NCBI GenBank assembly: GCA_016931275.1
Contig: JAFGFA010000032.1
Span: 1-50,851, forward strand
Direction of reading: 5' to 3'
Length of the DNA stretch: 50,851 nt
Source: Parachlamydiales bacterium
Lineage (GTDB): Bacteria > Chlamydiota > Chlamydiia > Chlamydiales > SM23-39
Shown piece by piece: positions 34,397-43,807 of the stretch. The notes under the pieces are model-generated. The model did no database searches. It worked only from the letters and a program-made list of their open reading frames with translations, and had not been told where the DNA came from. Both the position numbers and the translations under genes were made by a program. The first letter of the stretch is position 1. Each line of letters starts with the position of its first letter.

Positions 34397-36392
34397 ATTC
34401 TTTTTCTTCCAAGATCTTTATGCCCAGTTTCACTGCTTTATCATATTTGGAACCCGGCTCTTGCCCTACAAGAACATAATCTGTCTGAGCACTCACCGAT
34501 GAAGAAGTCTTTCCTCCTTTTTCTTTGATGAGACGAGATGCTTCATCACGAGAAAAACGGTCTAAGGTGCCCGTCAACACAAAAGTCTTTCCATAAAAGG
34601 GATGTTCTTTAGAAATCTTCTTATGAACAACTTTTTGCGGGGTAACGCCATGGGATAAAAGAAGATGAATTTCCTCTTGATTGGTAGGATCATCCCGATA
34701 TGCGGCCACAGAATCCGCCACCTTTTCTCCAATTCCCTCGATTTCCATCAGTTCCTCTCGAGAGACCGTGAAAAGCTTGCGAATATCTTGAATATAATCT
34801 GCGATCAACTCTGCCGTTTCCTTGCCAACATAGGGAATTTCTAACGCTAAAATAAATCGGGCCAAAGTGCACTGTTTAGATCTTTGAATACTCTCTAAGA
34901 GGTTATTGATCGATTTTTCCTTAAACCCTTCCAGCTGCGATAAACTCTCCTCATTGAGGAGATAGATATCAGAAATGCGAGAAATGATCCCTTCCCGAAC
35001 AAGCTTTTCGACATTTTTTTCTCCCAGATGATCAATATCCATCGCTCCTTTGCTTGCAAAAAAAGCAATTTTTCGTTCTTTTCTTGCAACGCATTTCGGA
35101 TTAGGACATCGAATAGCGACCTCACCGGCTTTATGGACCACATGGGTATGACAAATAGGACAAGTCTTAGGCATTTGCCAAACTTCAGTTTTCTTAAGCC
35201 TTTTTTTGAGATCTACAGAGACTACCTTGGGAATAACATCTCCCCCTTTTTCAATAATTACTGTATCTCCAACGCGTATATCCTTACGATGCACCTCATC
35301 TTGATTGTGCAACGTTGCACGAGAAATCGTGCTTCCGGCTAAAAATACCGGTTTTAATTCCGCAACCGGCGTCAGCACCCCGGTACGTCCTACTTGTACC
35401 GTGATGCTTTCTATTACTGTCTCCGCCTGTTCCGGCGTAAATTTATAAGCCACGGCATATCTTGGAGACTTTCCTGTTGCTCCCAATGTTTTCCAGGCAG
35501 ACAGATCATCCAGTTTAATGACAATGCCATCGATCTCAAAAGAAAGCTCTTTTCGTTCTTCCTGAACTTTTTTGGCAAAATGAAAGATCTCTTCCAAATG
35601 ACGACATTGAGTAAAATGCCGTTCTTTAGAAACCGGAAGACCCCATTTTTTTAAAAATTGATGCACGGAAAATTGGGAAGTGATCTCTTGGATGTTTTCT
35701 GCAATCCCATAAAAAACGATATCCAAATGCCGTTTGGCGACTTCCTTAGAATCCAAAAGTTTCAAAGAACCGGCAGCCGCATTGCGAGGATTGGCCCATA
35801 CTTCAAGCCCATCCTCTTCCCTTTTTTTATTGATTGCCTGAAAGGTTCTTTTATGCATAAAGACCTCTCCTCGCACCTCCAGAACATCTGGGACATCTTT
35901 TCCCTCCAGGTGAAGAGGAAGACTCTTAATGGTTTTAACATTCTGAGTCACATCATCCCCTACCCAGCCATTGCCCCTAGTCACTGCTCGGACAAATCTT
36001 CCCTTTTCATAACGAACGGAAAGAGCTGTTCCGTCCATTTTCAACTCGACGCAAAAGACCATCTCTTTTTTGTGAAGCAACTTGTGCACACGGGCAATAA
36101 AATCGGATACTTCCTCCTGACTATAGGTATTAGCCAAGGAGAGCATAGGGACATTATGCTTGGCTTGACTAAATCCCTTGGAAGGCAGCTCGCTCACTCG
36201 TTGCGTTGGTGAATCCAATACAATTTTGTCCGGATGAGCCTTTTCATATTTTTCTATTTCTTTCATCAGCTGATCATATTCATAATCGGAAATAATCGGC
36301 TTGCACTCGAGATAATAGCGTTTATCGTGTTCTATGATTTCTTCTACAAGTGCTACATAATCCGCATAGGAATGAATTTTTTTCTCTGACAT
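34377..36392 (-). CDS. ligA: NAD-dependent DNA ligase
   Basis: 671-residue ligase for replication and repair. Domain Ia is at the N-terminus (KRYYLECKPIISDYEYDQL). The adenylated lysine is K118 in ELKMDG. The OB fold follows, then a zinc finger CPICHTH with CPNPKC, helix-hairpin-helix repeats (LEGFKEKSINNLL, IEGIGEKVADSV), and a C-terminal BRCT domain (FYGKTFVLTGTLDRFSRDEA). I start it at the ATG at 36392, with GGAGG four bases before it. The frame reaches an ATG at 36416 that overlaps the upstream stop as TAATG but has no ribosome site. Confidence 0.97.
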   Translation of the reverse strand: MSEKKIHSYADYVALVEEIIEHDKRYYLECKPIISDYEYDQLMKEIEKYEKAHPDKIVLDSPTQRVSELPSKGFSQAKHNVPMLSLANTYSQEEVSDFIARVHKLLHKKEMVFCVELKMDGTALSVRYEKGRFVRAVTRGNGWVGDDVTQNVKTIKSLPLHLEGKDVPDVLEVRGEVFMHKRTFQAINKKREEDGLEVWANPRNAAAGSLKLLDSKEVAKRHLDIVFYGIAENIQEITSQFSVHQFLKKWGLPVSKERHFTQCRHLEEIFHFAKKVQEERKELSFEIDGIVIKLDDLSAWKTLGATGKSPRYAVAYKFTPEQAETVIESITVQVGRTGVLTPVAELKPVFLAGSTISRATLHNQDEVHRKDIRVGDTVIIEKGGDVIPKVVSVDLKKRLKKTEVWQMPKTCPICHTHVVHKAGEVAIRCPNPKCVARKERKIAFFASKGAMDIDHLGEKNVEKLVREGIISRISDIYLLNEESLSQLEGFKEKSINNLLESIQRSKQCTLARFILALEIPYVGKETAELIADYIQDIRKLFTVSREELMEIEGIGEKVADSVAAYRDDPTNQEEIHLLLSHGVTPQKVVHKKISKEHPFYGKTFVLTGTLDRFSRDEASRLIKEKGGKTSSSVSAQTDYVLVGQEPGSKYDKAVKLGIKILEEKEFIRLLE

Positions 36393-36415
36393 AGCACCTC
36401 CAACCCTTAAGATCA

Positions 36416-37519
36416 TTATTTTTGAAAACGATCAAAAAAGTAAACAAGCTCTTTTTCGATAGGGATCACTTTTTCGATGGATAAAACTTCTCCTCGATCT
36501 TTTTTGCTTTTCTTAAGACGAAATTTTTTTACTAAAGGCGCATGTAACCGCATCTCAAAATCTTTTAAGGGATAAAAGATCATTTTTCTTATCATACTTT
36601 TGGACCATTGCAAATCTAAAAAACCCAGATTGTCACAACAAATATGAATCATCCTACCTGAAACAAACAAAGAAAAAAGGTGCGGTAAAAGAAAAAACTG
36701 TTCTTTTTTTTGCTGAAAAAAAAGGGAGCGAATAAGCTCATATCCTCTTTGCACTATGATCAAGGGAGATGCTTGTGACAAGATATCCTGAGAAGCTACA
36801 ATTCCTTGAAATTTTTCATCGATTAAATGAGGGACTAAAAGATCTTGAAAAGAGGTGACAAATAAAGCATAAAAAAGTTTTTCCGCTTCTTTTTTATGAT
36901 TCTCTCTGATCTCCTCTTCCAATGAAGCAAGCAAAGTTGCCGTCCCAAAATATTCTTCACAAACCTTGGGCACTTGCTGGCCCTGATAAAACCAAAGGGG
37001 AAAAATCTCTCTCCAATCAAGCCTTTTGTAAATCGAGCTTATTTCCTGAGATTTATTATCTCCTAAAAACAGCTTTTCAAAACGTGATGGTATTTTGCTT
37101 TTAAGAGGCATTGGTATCTTCAAAAAGTTTTTTTCTTCAATAAAAGCCTCCTGACTTTCGGGAAAAACACGCATATTGCTGACATAATGATACCTGCATC
37201 TTTTTTTAGGAACTTTTTCAAAAAAAAGGAAAAAACCGTCCGAAGACCCTTTAAGAGAAAAGCGAAACCATCCCTCAGGAGTTTGTCCCGATACCTGTAT
37301 CCTTTGCTTTTCGAGATCTAGAAAAACAGTAAACTTTAAAAAAGGTCCTTTCAGGTCCCATACAAATTCCAACTTTTCTTCTGAAGAGAGCGCTTCGCGA
37401 TGGAAAAGAGAGAGTTTTGTAGGAAAAATAGAGGCAATCCAACAAGTACCGGGAACAATACATTGCTCGCCCATCTTGTGAGAAAGGGGTATCATTTTTT
37501 TATCAATCGATATTTTCAT
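36416..37519 (-). CDS. Conserved-looking protein of unknown function
   Basis: 367 residues, not recognised. No signal peptide or membrane helix is evident. The N-terminal 110 residues look beta-rich with alternating hydrophobics (WFRFSLKGSSDGFFLFF), and the rest is mainly helical with aromatic and charged residues. The C-terminus is lysine-rich (RLKKSKKDRGEVLSIEKVIPIEK). A GGGAG ribosome site precedes the ATG. It overlaps the mtaB stop by four bases and touches ligA downstream, so mtaB, this gene and ligA form one transcript. That placement hints at an RNA- or DNA-related cytoplasmic job, but nothing confirms it. Confidence 0.7.
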   Translation of the reverse strand: MKISIDKKMIPLSHKMGEQCIVPGTCWIASIFPTKLSLFHREALSSEEKLEFVWDLKGPFLKFTVFLDLEKQRIQVSGQTPEGWFRFSLKGSSDGFFLFFEKVPKKRCRYHYVSNMRVFPESQEAFIEEKNFLKIPMPLKSKIPSRFEKLFLGDNKSQEISSIYKRLDWREIFPLWFYQGQQVPKVCEEYFGTATLLASLEEEIRENHKKEAEKLFYALFVTSFQDLLVPHLIDEKFQGIVASQDILSQASPLIIVQRGYELIRSLFFQQKKEQFFLLPHLFSLFVSGRMIHICCDNLGFLDLQWSKSMIRKMIFYPLKDFEMRLHAPLVKKFRLKKSKKDRGEVLSIEKVIPIEKELVYFFDRFQK

Positions 37520-38745
37520 ACAAATCTCCCTGAGAACCCTTTTGGGGTTATTTTTTCTAATTGCACCTTACACAAAGTATTGGGAAGGATAGTGCCTTGA
37601 GCTTGCAGAGCCACTTCAAAATAATGAGGGGTATGCCCATAAATATACCCTTTTTTACGCACGCCTTCCACAAGAAGAGATGTCATAGAACCTAAAAAAC
37701 TTTCTTTTTTACGGTTAGCTGCTCTTTGAGCTCTTTGAAGAAGAATTTTTTTTCGTTCAAGAATAACTTCAGAAGAGATTTTGTCCGTAAAATGATACGC
37801 CATCGTTCCTTGACGGACACTGAAAGGAAAAACATGTACTTTAATAAATAAAACCTTTTCGATCAACTCAAGGGTTTTCTCAAAATCGCTCTGTTTTTCT
37901 CCCGGAAAACCGACGATAATATCGGTCGTAAACGTAGCATCAGAGAAAATCGATCTCAATCGTGAAATCTTTTCCAAAAAAAGTTCCGTAGAATACCTTC
38001 TTCTCATTTTTTTTAATATCTCATTGGATCCCGACTGTAATACCACATGAAAACTCGGACATATTTTTGTTGAAGCTTGAAAAGAACGTAATAACTCGTC
38101 CGTAATATCTTCAGGATTGATCGAGGATAAACGTATGCGATGCAGCTCGGGGATATCTTCCAATGCCTCTATCAAATCCTGCAATTTTTTTCCTTTATCA
38201 CAAAATTTACCCAGATTAATTCCCGTTAAAACAATCTCTTTATATCCTTTTGCAACGATGCATCGAATTTCTCCGATCACGTCTTCTAGCTTGCGAGAAC
38301 GAGATCTTCCCCTGACATGTGGAATAATGCAATAAGAACAAAAATCATTACAACCATCTTGGATTTTTATAAAAGCACGCGTATGCCCCGAAAAATTTTC
38401 TATGATAAAAGGAGCCTTATTCCCCGTAACCAATTCCACTAGATCTTCTTTTTGTTCATTAACAATCACCCTCACACGAGAATCTGCCGCATAAGAATCT
38501 TTTGCATATCCATCGCAACCCGTCACCGCTATTATTGCCTTAGGATAATTTTTCAAGAGGGAACGGACAAGACTTCTCGATCGTCTGCTAGCCGAAGCGG
38601 TCACAGAACAAGTATTGACGATACAAAGATCCGCCTGAGTATCCGCAAAAACATATCCGGCTTTTTCCAGTTGTTGCCCCATAGCCTCCGACTCATATTG
38701 ATTGACTTTGCATCCCAATGTAGCTATGTAAAATTTTTTCTTCAT
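37516..38745 (-). CDS. mtaB: tRNA (N6-threonylcarbamoyladenosine-37) methylthiotransferase
   Basis: 409-residue radical SAM methylthiotransferase that converts t6A37 to ms2t6A37 in tRNAs reading ANN codons. The N-terminal domain has LGCKVNQYESE, VNTCSVTASASRRSRS and TGCDGYA, which fit MtaB. The radical SAM motif is CNDFCSYC, followed by IIPHVRGRSRSR. A TRAM-like C-terminus is present. The third auxiliary cluster motif reads GCDGYA, where GCxAQ is common. Together with miaB, the organism has both standard methylthio-tRNA enzymes. The gene is the first of a three-gene run through ligA. Confidence 0.92.
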   Translation of the reverse strand: MKKKFYIATLGCKVNQYESEAMGQQLEKAGYVFADTQADLCIVNTCSVTASASRRSRSLVRSLLKNYPKAIIAVTGCDGYAKDSYAADSRVRVIVNEQKEDLVELVTGNKAPFIIENFSGHTRAFIKIQDGCNDFCSYCIIPHVRGRSRSRKLEDVIGEIRCIVAKGYKEIVLTGINLGKFCDKGKKLQDLIEALEDIPELHRIRLSSINPEDITDELLRSFQASTKICPSFHVVLQSGSNEILKKMRRRYSTELFLEKISRLRSIFSDATFTTDIIVGFPGEKQSDFEKTLELIEKVLFIKVHVFPFSVRQGTMAYHFTDKISSEVILERKKILLQRAQRAANRKKESFLGSMTSLLVEGVRKKGYIYGHTPHYFEVALQAQGTILPNTLCKVQLEKITPKGFSGRFV

Positions 38746-38870
38746 AGGCCTAAAATTATACTATGAAATACCCCCGAATGCAATAAAGACATTTACATGA
38801 GTTTCAAACATTTAAAAAAAACACACGAACCGCTATACTAACAAAAAGTTCGTAACAACAAGGAGCGCTA

Positions 38871-39482
38871 ATGGAATCACATGGATTTTTATCATTTCCA
38901 GCAATGGTCGTAACGATTTTTTTTACTTTTAATTCCATAGGTCAGGTACCCGTTTTTATTGCGCTACTTGCCAAATATGATCTCAAAACACAACGAAGAA
39001 TCATTATTAGAGAATTGCTCATCGCCTTTTTTGTTTTATTGTTGTTTATTTTATTTGGCGAATACGTCCTGTTTTCCCTTCAAATTACTCGTGAAACCAT
39101 CGGAATCGTCGGTGGAATCCTGCTCTTTTTAATTGCCTTAGATCTTCTCTTTCCCAAAGCTCCTTCCGTTGAAGGCATGCCTCATCACGAACCCCTGATC
39201 GTTCCTCTAGCAGTTCCCGGTCTTGCCGGTCCCGGATCCATTACTTATATGATGCTCTATTCCACCCAATACGGCATCTTTGAAACTACCGCTGCTCTTT
39301 TTTGCGCTTGGATCCCTTCTTTGCTATTGCTCTTGGCCAGTTCCCAAGTCAAACGATTTTTAGGAACAAAAGGAGTTCTAGCAGTTGAGAAACTCGGTGG
39401 GATGATTATTGCCTTCATTGGAGTGCAAATCCTCACCAATGGCGTCATTAAGGTTGTTACTGAGAATTTTTTGACGAAATAA
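38871..39482 (+). CDS. MarC family integral membrane protein
   Basis: 203 residues with six hydrophobic helices. FFTFNSIGQVPVFIALLA near the N-terminus and PLAVPGLAGPGSITYMML in the middle are the paired NPxGxxP-like and PLAxPxxxGPG signatures of the MarC/UPF0056 family. In the first copy the usual NP reads NS. Function is unknown despite the name; antibiotic-resistance links were withdrawn. AAGGAG precedes the ATG. A TATACT box at 38834-38839 could be its promoter element. It ends next to the convergent hflX stop. Confidence 0.88.
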   Translation: MESHGFLSFPAMVVTIFFTFNSIGQVPVFIALLAKYDLKTQRRIIIRELLIAFFVLLLFILFGEYVLFSLQITRETIGIVGGILLFLIALDLLFPKAPSVEGMPHHEPLIVPLAVPGLAGPGSITYMMLYSTQYGIFETTAALFCAWIPSLLLLLASSQVKRFLGTKGVLAVEKLGGMIIAFIGVQILTNGVIKVVTENFLTK

Positions 39483-40790
39483 CTAATTTCTATAAGGCAA
39501 TGCCTGTTTTTCCAAAGAACAGGGGATCTCCACCTTTAGAATGACGTCATTGCCTTCATATTCTGTATGGATCACCCGTCCTTCTGTCATCAGCGTACTG
39601 AGCAGCTTATAATGCGATTGGGGAATACGAACGGTGATGACTTTTCGAAGTTTAGAGACTTCTTCCATCATGTATTCCATTAGGGTATCAAAACCTTGTT
39701 TATATAAAGCGGAAATTTCGACTACTTTGGAAGTTTGCAACTTACATCGCATGATTAAAGATTTATCATGACATTGATCTATTTTATTCAGACAAGTGAT
39801 CATCGGTTTTTTTTCCGCATGCAATTCTTGTAAAACCTCCATTGTTGATGCAGCCTGCTGTAAAGGATCTTCGGAACTGCTATCAATAAGATGGATGAGA
39901 ACATCGGTTTTAAGAGCTTCTTCAAGAGTACTTTTAAAGGCTGCAACAAGGGTATGGGGAATTTTCCGAATAAAGCCAACGGTATCGATCAGAAGAATTT
40001 CCTGTTTATTGGGAAGGACAAATTTTCTCGTCGTTGTATCGAGTGTTGCAAAAAGTTTATCTTCGACAAGCACTCCTGCATGAGTAAGAGCATTTAAGAG
40101 CGTCGATTTACCGACATTGGTATAGCCTATAATGGCAAAGGTAGGAATATGGTTCCTTTCCCGAGATTTTCTCTGTGCATCTCTTTGTTTTTTCACTTTA
40201 TCGAGCTCTTTTTCTAAAAAGACAATTCTATCCCGCACCAACCTTCGGTCGATCTCGATTTGGCGCTCTCCGGCTCCTTTGAGATAGCCTCCCTTGCCTC
40301 CCCCTGTCCTCTGGCGGCTCAAGTGGGTCCACATTCTTTTTAATCGAGGCAGTTCATAGTGATAAAGGGCGAGGTCCACTTGGATTTTCGCTTCTTTTGT
40401 TTTAGCATGCTGGGCAAAAACTCCCAGGATTAATTCGGTCCGATCAATCACAGGGCGTTTAAAAAGTTTTTCTAAATTTCTCTGCTGATTGGGAGAGATC
40501 TCTTCATCGAAAATCACTAAATTTACATTATTTTCCTGACAAATAGAAAGCAGTTCTTCAATTTTACCCTTGCCGAGAAAAGTTGCCGGAACATATTTTC
40601 GCAAAGGAGAGGCGCTTTTAAAAAAGGCATCAATTCCATAAGTGACTCCTAAGGATTGCAGCTCTTCCAAATGTTCCAAACAGAGCTCTTTTTCATCACT
40701 CTTACGATACACTCCAACCAACAATGCCCGAATATTTTCTTTTAAATCGGACAGACGGCCTACTTCCAAGGGAGCTATGTTTTTATTCAT
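39483..40790 (-). CDS. hflX: Ribosome-associated GTPase HflX
   Basis: 435 residues. Binds the 50S subunit and splits stalled 70S ribosomes under stress. The N-terminal HflX domain contains FLGKGKIEEL and FDEEISPNQQRNLEK. A glycine-rich linker, RQRTGGGKGGYLKGAGE, precedes a coiled helix. The G domain has GYTNVGKSTLLNAL (G1), DTVGFIRKIP (G3) and NKID (G4). Its start overlaps phnP by 8 bases, so it is coupled to it, as in Chlamydia (CT379-CT380 from memory). Confidence 0.95.
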   Translation of the reverse strand: MNKNIAPLEVGRLSDLKENIRALLVGVYRKSDEKELCLEHLEELQSLGVTYGIDAFFKSASPLRKYVPATFLGKGKIEELLSICQENNVNLVIFDEEISPNQQRNLEKLFKRPVIDRTELILGVFAQHAKTKEAKIQVDLALYHYELPRLKRMWTHLSRQRTGGGKGGYLKGAGERQIEIDRRLVRDRIVFLEKELDKVKKQRDAQRKSRERNHIPTFAIIGYTNVGKSTLLNALTHAGVLVEDKLFATLDTTTRKFVLPNKQEILLIDTVGFIRKIPHTLVAAFKSTLEEALKTDVLIHLIDSSSEDPLQQAASTMEVLQELHAEKKPMITCLNKIDQCHDKSLIMRCKLQTSKVVEISALYKQGFDTLMEYMMEEVSKLRKVITVRIPQSHYKLLSTLMTEGRVIHTEYEGNDVILKVEIPCSLEKQALPYRN

Positions 40791-41562
40791 AAATAAAAGG
40801 GACCTCTAAGCCATCGTATGCCAGACAAACATTTTCCGGTAATTCTGCGCTCAGGGAATGGTGATCTATATCATGAGCGATATGGGTTAAATAGATCGTT
40901 TTTGCCCCGATTTTTCTTCCAATAGCAATCGCCTCTTCCACTCCGATATGGACAGGAGAGGGCAAAACCCTTGGAGCGCTGACAATTAAAATATCGGTTC
41001 CTTTTAAAGCTCGGAAAAGAGAGTCCTCATATGTTTTTATATCGGAAACATAGGCCATATTTCCGATTTTAAATCCACTGACCGACATGGATCCTTGCAA
41101 GTATGAAACGTTTTCAATATTGATAGAGAGAAAATTTTGCGTTCCCTCATTTTTTTCCAAGATTATAAAGTCACATTGAGCACTTTCAGAAACCTGGTTT
41201 TTATTAAAAAAATGGTGATAGCGATAACGGATCTCTTGAAATGTTTCCTTGGATAATAAGCAGGGAATGGGACGCTGATGCATAAAATTAAAAATACGGA
41301 CCTCTTCCAATCCGCCGATATGATCATAATGACCATGGGTCAAGAGGATCCCATCGAGTTTTTGCAAACAAAATCGCAATGCCTGCTGGCGAAAATCCGG
41401 GCCTACATCGATTACTAGGCTTTTTCCTCCAACAGAAAGAAAAAGAGAGGGACGAAGGCGATGATTTTTAGGATCCTGCGAACGGCATACGGCGCAGTCG
41501 CATCCGATAAGAGGAACTCCCATAGAAGCACTGGTTCCGGCAAAAATGAGTTTAGCTTCCAT
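40783..41562 (-). CDS. phnP: PhnP-like metallo-beta-lactamase-fold hydrolase
   Basis: 259 residues. The metal motif is THGHYDHIGGLEE, with later ligands in VSAPR and THIAHDIDHH. The N-terminal GTSASMGVPLIGCDCAVCRSQDP, with its cysteines, is typical of PhnP/phosphoribosyl cyclic phosphodiesterase-like enzymes. No other phosphonate genes are nearby, so the substrate may be a different cyclic phosphodiester or nucleotide. It overlaps an unknown membrane-protein gene upstream by 11 bases and hflX downstream by 8. The chlamydial name phnP is kept; the fold is certain, the substrate is not. Confidence 0.88.
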   Translation of the reverse strand: MEAKLIFAGTSASMGVPLIGCDCAVCRSQDPKNHRLRPSLFLSVGGKSLVIDVGPDFRQQALRFCLQKLDGILLTHGHYDHIGGLEEVRIFNFMHQRPIPCLLSKETFQEIRYRYHHFFNKNQVSESAQCDFIILEKNEGTQNFLSINIENVSYLQGSMSVSGFKIGNMAYVSDIKTYEDSLFRALKGTDILIVSAPRVLPSPVHIGVEEAIAIGRKIGAKTIYLTHIAHDIDHHSLSAELPENVCLAYDGLEVPFIYE

Positions 41563-42370
41563 GCACCTCTTTCCTCATATGAAAACTTTCACAGGCAAAA
41601 TGAAAGAAAAAGATCACACAGGGCGTTAAGAAAAAAGCAAAGGGAACCATCATAAAAAACCATTGCAGGACCACAGAAGAGATGTTTTTTGCTTCGAGAT
41701 AGCCTAAATCGGTAATAAAAGCGGAAAGGCCTAGGATAACAACAGCGAAAAGCAAAGGAATAATCCCTGTTAGAAAAAGAAGAAAATTTTTCAAAAAATG
41801 ATTTTTGAGATCTAGGGATAATTTTCTAGACCATTGGAGTTTGTCCTTTGGCTGAAAAGCAACATAAGGAGTAATAAAAAATAACAGTCCTATATTAAAA
41901 ATAATCAATAAAATAGAGCCTAGAATAATAAGGAAGGGTAAAAACGTGAATACCACTCCAATAGCATCTCCTATACCAGGGATCTGTTGGAATAAAATAA
42001 AGATGCCAAGAACGATCCATAAAAGCAAATAGACTAAAATAGAAGGAATCGCCAAATAAGAAGTGCCGATAATGAGCTGCCACGAACTGCTTAATAGTTT
42101 TCGATAGTCGATGGAATACCCTTTGATTTCATCCTGATAAATCTTACTTAACATAACACCAAGGGCTAAAAAAATACCTGTCACTAAAAATATAGGAAGA
42201 AAAATCATACTCATACCGATCCATCGACTAGCATGAAACGCCAAGGCGCGACAAAAAACCACTAGAAGACCGCTCAGCACTAAAAAGGGGAAAACGATGA
42301 CTATTTTTTTCCTAAAAAGAGCATGTTTCCAAGCTCTAAAAAACATTTTTTCCATCAGATTCAAGTTCAT
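41552..42370 (-). CDS. Multi-helix membrane protein of unknown function
   Basis: 272 residues with about six long hydrophobic segments (about 23-45, 52-75, 98-132, 136-168, 189-218 and 228-260). The N-terminal 20 residues are basic, so the N-terminus probably faces the cytoplasm. A loop between helices carries LGVMLSKIYQDEIKGYSIDY. AAGGAT lies shortly before the ATG. It overlaps phnP by 11 bases and starts the three-gene run with phnP and hflX. I do not recognise a family; it loosely resembles integral membrane proteins with repeated four-helix glycerophosphodiester-type domains, but this is weak. Confidence 0.7.
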   Translation of the reverse strand: MNLNLMEKMFFRAWKHALFRKKIVIVFPFLVLSGLLVVFCRALAFHASRWIGMSMIFLPIFLVTGIFLALGVMLSKIYQDEIKGYSIDYRKLLSSSWQLIIGTSYLAIPSILVYLLLWIVLGIFILFQQIPGIGDAIGVVFTFLPFLIILGSILLIIFNIGLLFFITPYVAFQPKDKLQWSRKLSLDLKNHFLKNFLLFLTGIIPLLFAVVILGLSAFITDLGYLEAKNISSVVLQWFFMMVPFAFFLTPCVIFFFHFACESFHMRKEVHGS

Positions 42371-42497
42371 CTTGATATCCTTCGTTATATTCTATTCAAA
42401 AAGATAAACTATTTTTATTTTTGGGAGAAGGAAAGTTACTCTTTCCTAAAAAATCTTTTTTGAAACATGCCTAACTCAAAAAGACGCTGAAAAACCA

Positions 42498-43634
42498 TTA
42501 AATCTGATCTTTATAAATCAGCTCGCGATAATTCTGCATTAATTCCACCATAAAATGCAAATTATGAATCGTGGCCAAAGTATAGGCAGAAAGCTCTTTT
42601 GCCTTAAACAGATGGTGAAGATAGGCCAAGGAATAGTGTTGACAAGTGTAGCAACTACATTCGGGATCAATGGGAGAAAAATCGGTATTATATTGTGCCT
42701 TGAGAAGTTTGATCGGTCCTTTTTTGGTAAGGACCAACCCATGACGAGCCGCTTTGGTCGGATAGGAACTATCACACGTATCGATCCCTAAAGGGATCGT
42801 ATACTGTAAAGAACGCAGATCTCCGATCCCCAAAAGATGATTAGGTTTTTCGGGTGTAAGCATGGGAAGGGTAAACTGCAGCATCGAAATCATTTCTTCG
42901 AGATTTTTTCCAACGCTTCCCCCTATAGCATAGCCATCAAAAGGCAATCTTGAAACAAACTCACAACTTTTTTTTCGCAGATCAACATCGATCCCTCCAT
43001 GAACCACCCCATACATCGCCTGATTATTAGGACACTTCAAGTGGGCTTCCAACGATCGCTGTTCCCATCTATGAGTACGTTCCAAGGATTTGTTCAGCTC
43101 CTTTTTTTTCATATGATAAGGAGGTAGTTCGTCGAAAGGGATAATCATATCCGCTCCAAAAATTTTTTGCGCGGCGACAGAACTTTCCGGAGTAAGAAGA
43201 ATTTTACTTCCATCACGATACGACCGAAAAGACACTCCCTCTTCTGTTATTTTCAAGACGCTGCCGTCTCTTTTTTTTTCTCCCCGACTTTTCAGCTCAT
43301 CGTTCACTCCTCCGTAGGCCAAGGAAAACACCTGAAAACCCCCAGAATCCGTAATAAGCGGCAAATCTCTTCCAATAAAGTTATGTAACCCTCCCCCTTT
43401 AGCAATCACGTCTAATCCAGGCTGCACGAGAAGATGATAGGTATTGCAAAACATCAGCTGCAGGCCGATTTCATGAACGGTTTTATTATCTAAGGCTTTG
43501 ATCGTTCCATTGGTTCCGACCCCTACGAAATTCGGCGTGTCGATCACACCATGAGGAGTGATAATCTTTCCCACGCGAGCGGAAGACTTTTTGGATCGAT
43601 AAATAACTTCAAAACTAAATCTATTTGCTTCCAT
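42498..43634 (-). CDS. tgt: Queuine/preQ1 tRNA-ribosyltransferase
   Basis: 378 residues. Exchanges G34 of tRNAs with GUN anticodons for a queuosine base. DSGGFQVFSL carries D96, and the nucleophile is D285 in GIDTCDSSYPTKAARHG. The zinc site CSCYTCQHYSLAYLHH is at about residues 320-335. Where bacterial preQ1-specific enzymes such as Zymomonas Tgt have cysteine at position 158, this protein has L170 (FDELPPY). The loop after the second glycine pair reads GGSVGKN, one residue shorter than the bacterial GGLAVGEG. These changes may favour queuine, as in eukaryotes. No queuosine biosynthesis gene is here, but the transporter yhhQ lies 1.4 kb away. Confidence 0.95.
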   Translation of the reverse strand: MEANRFSFEVIYRSKKSSARVGKIITPHGVIDTPNFVGVGTNGTIKALDNKTVHEIGLQLMFCNTYHLLVQPGLDVIAKGGGLHNFIGRDLPLITDSGGFQVFSLAYGGVNDELKSRGEKKRDGSVLKITEEGVSFRSYRDGSKILLTPESSVAAQKIFGADMIIPFDELPPYHMKKKELNKSLERTHRWEQRSLEAHLKCPNNQAMYGVVHGGIDVDLRKKSCEFVSRLPFDGYAIGGSVGKNLEEMISMLQFTLPMLTPEKPNHLLGIGDLRSLQYTIPLGIDTCDSSYPTKAARHGLVLTKKGPIKLLKAQYNTDFSPIDPECSCYTCQHYSLAYLHHLFKAKELSAYTLATIHNLHFMVELMQNYRELIYKDQI

Positions 43635-43755
43635 ACAAACTTAGTAAAAAATTTTTAAAAAAATTATATCTAAAAACGAATAAAAAACAAAAAATTTTAC
43701 GAAAATAAATTAAAAAAATTTTAATATATAAACTCCAAAAAATCTATGAATATTT

Positions 43756-43785
43756 TTGACAATTGCTAATTTAGTATGATAGAAT
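43756..43785 (+). promoter_or_regulatory. Likely promoter upstream of the 43808 gene
   Basis: A perfect TTGACA (43756-43761) and TAGAAT (43780-43785) are separated by 18 bases, ending 22 bases before the ATG at 43808. It is the best sigma-70-type promoter I see in the window. Confidence 0.6.
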
Positions 43786-43807
43786 CTTAGGGAAAAAAGA
43801 GCTGATT

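Noticed and set aside
35658-36212. A 184-codon plus-strand frame inside ligA
   Set aside because: It is the complement of the ligase adenylation-domain coding region, with no motif and no ribosome site; a shadow frame.
42425-42450. GGAAAG/CTTTCC hairpin near the start of the unknown membrane-protein gene and past tgt
   Set aside because: The stem has only six pairs and no T run directly follows in the minus direction, in which the upstream tgt gene is read. Not enough for a terminator call.
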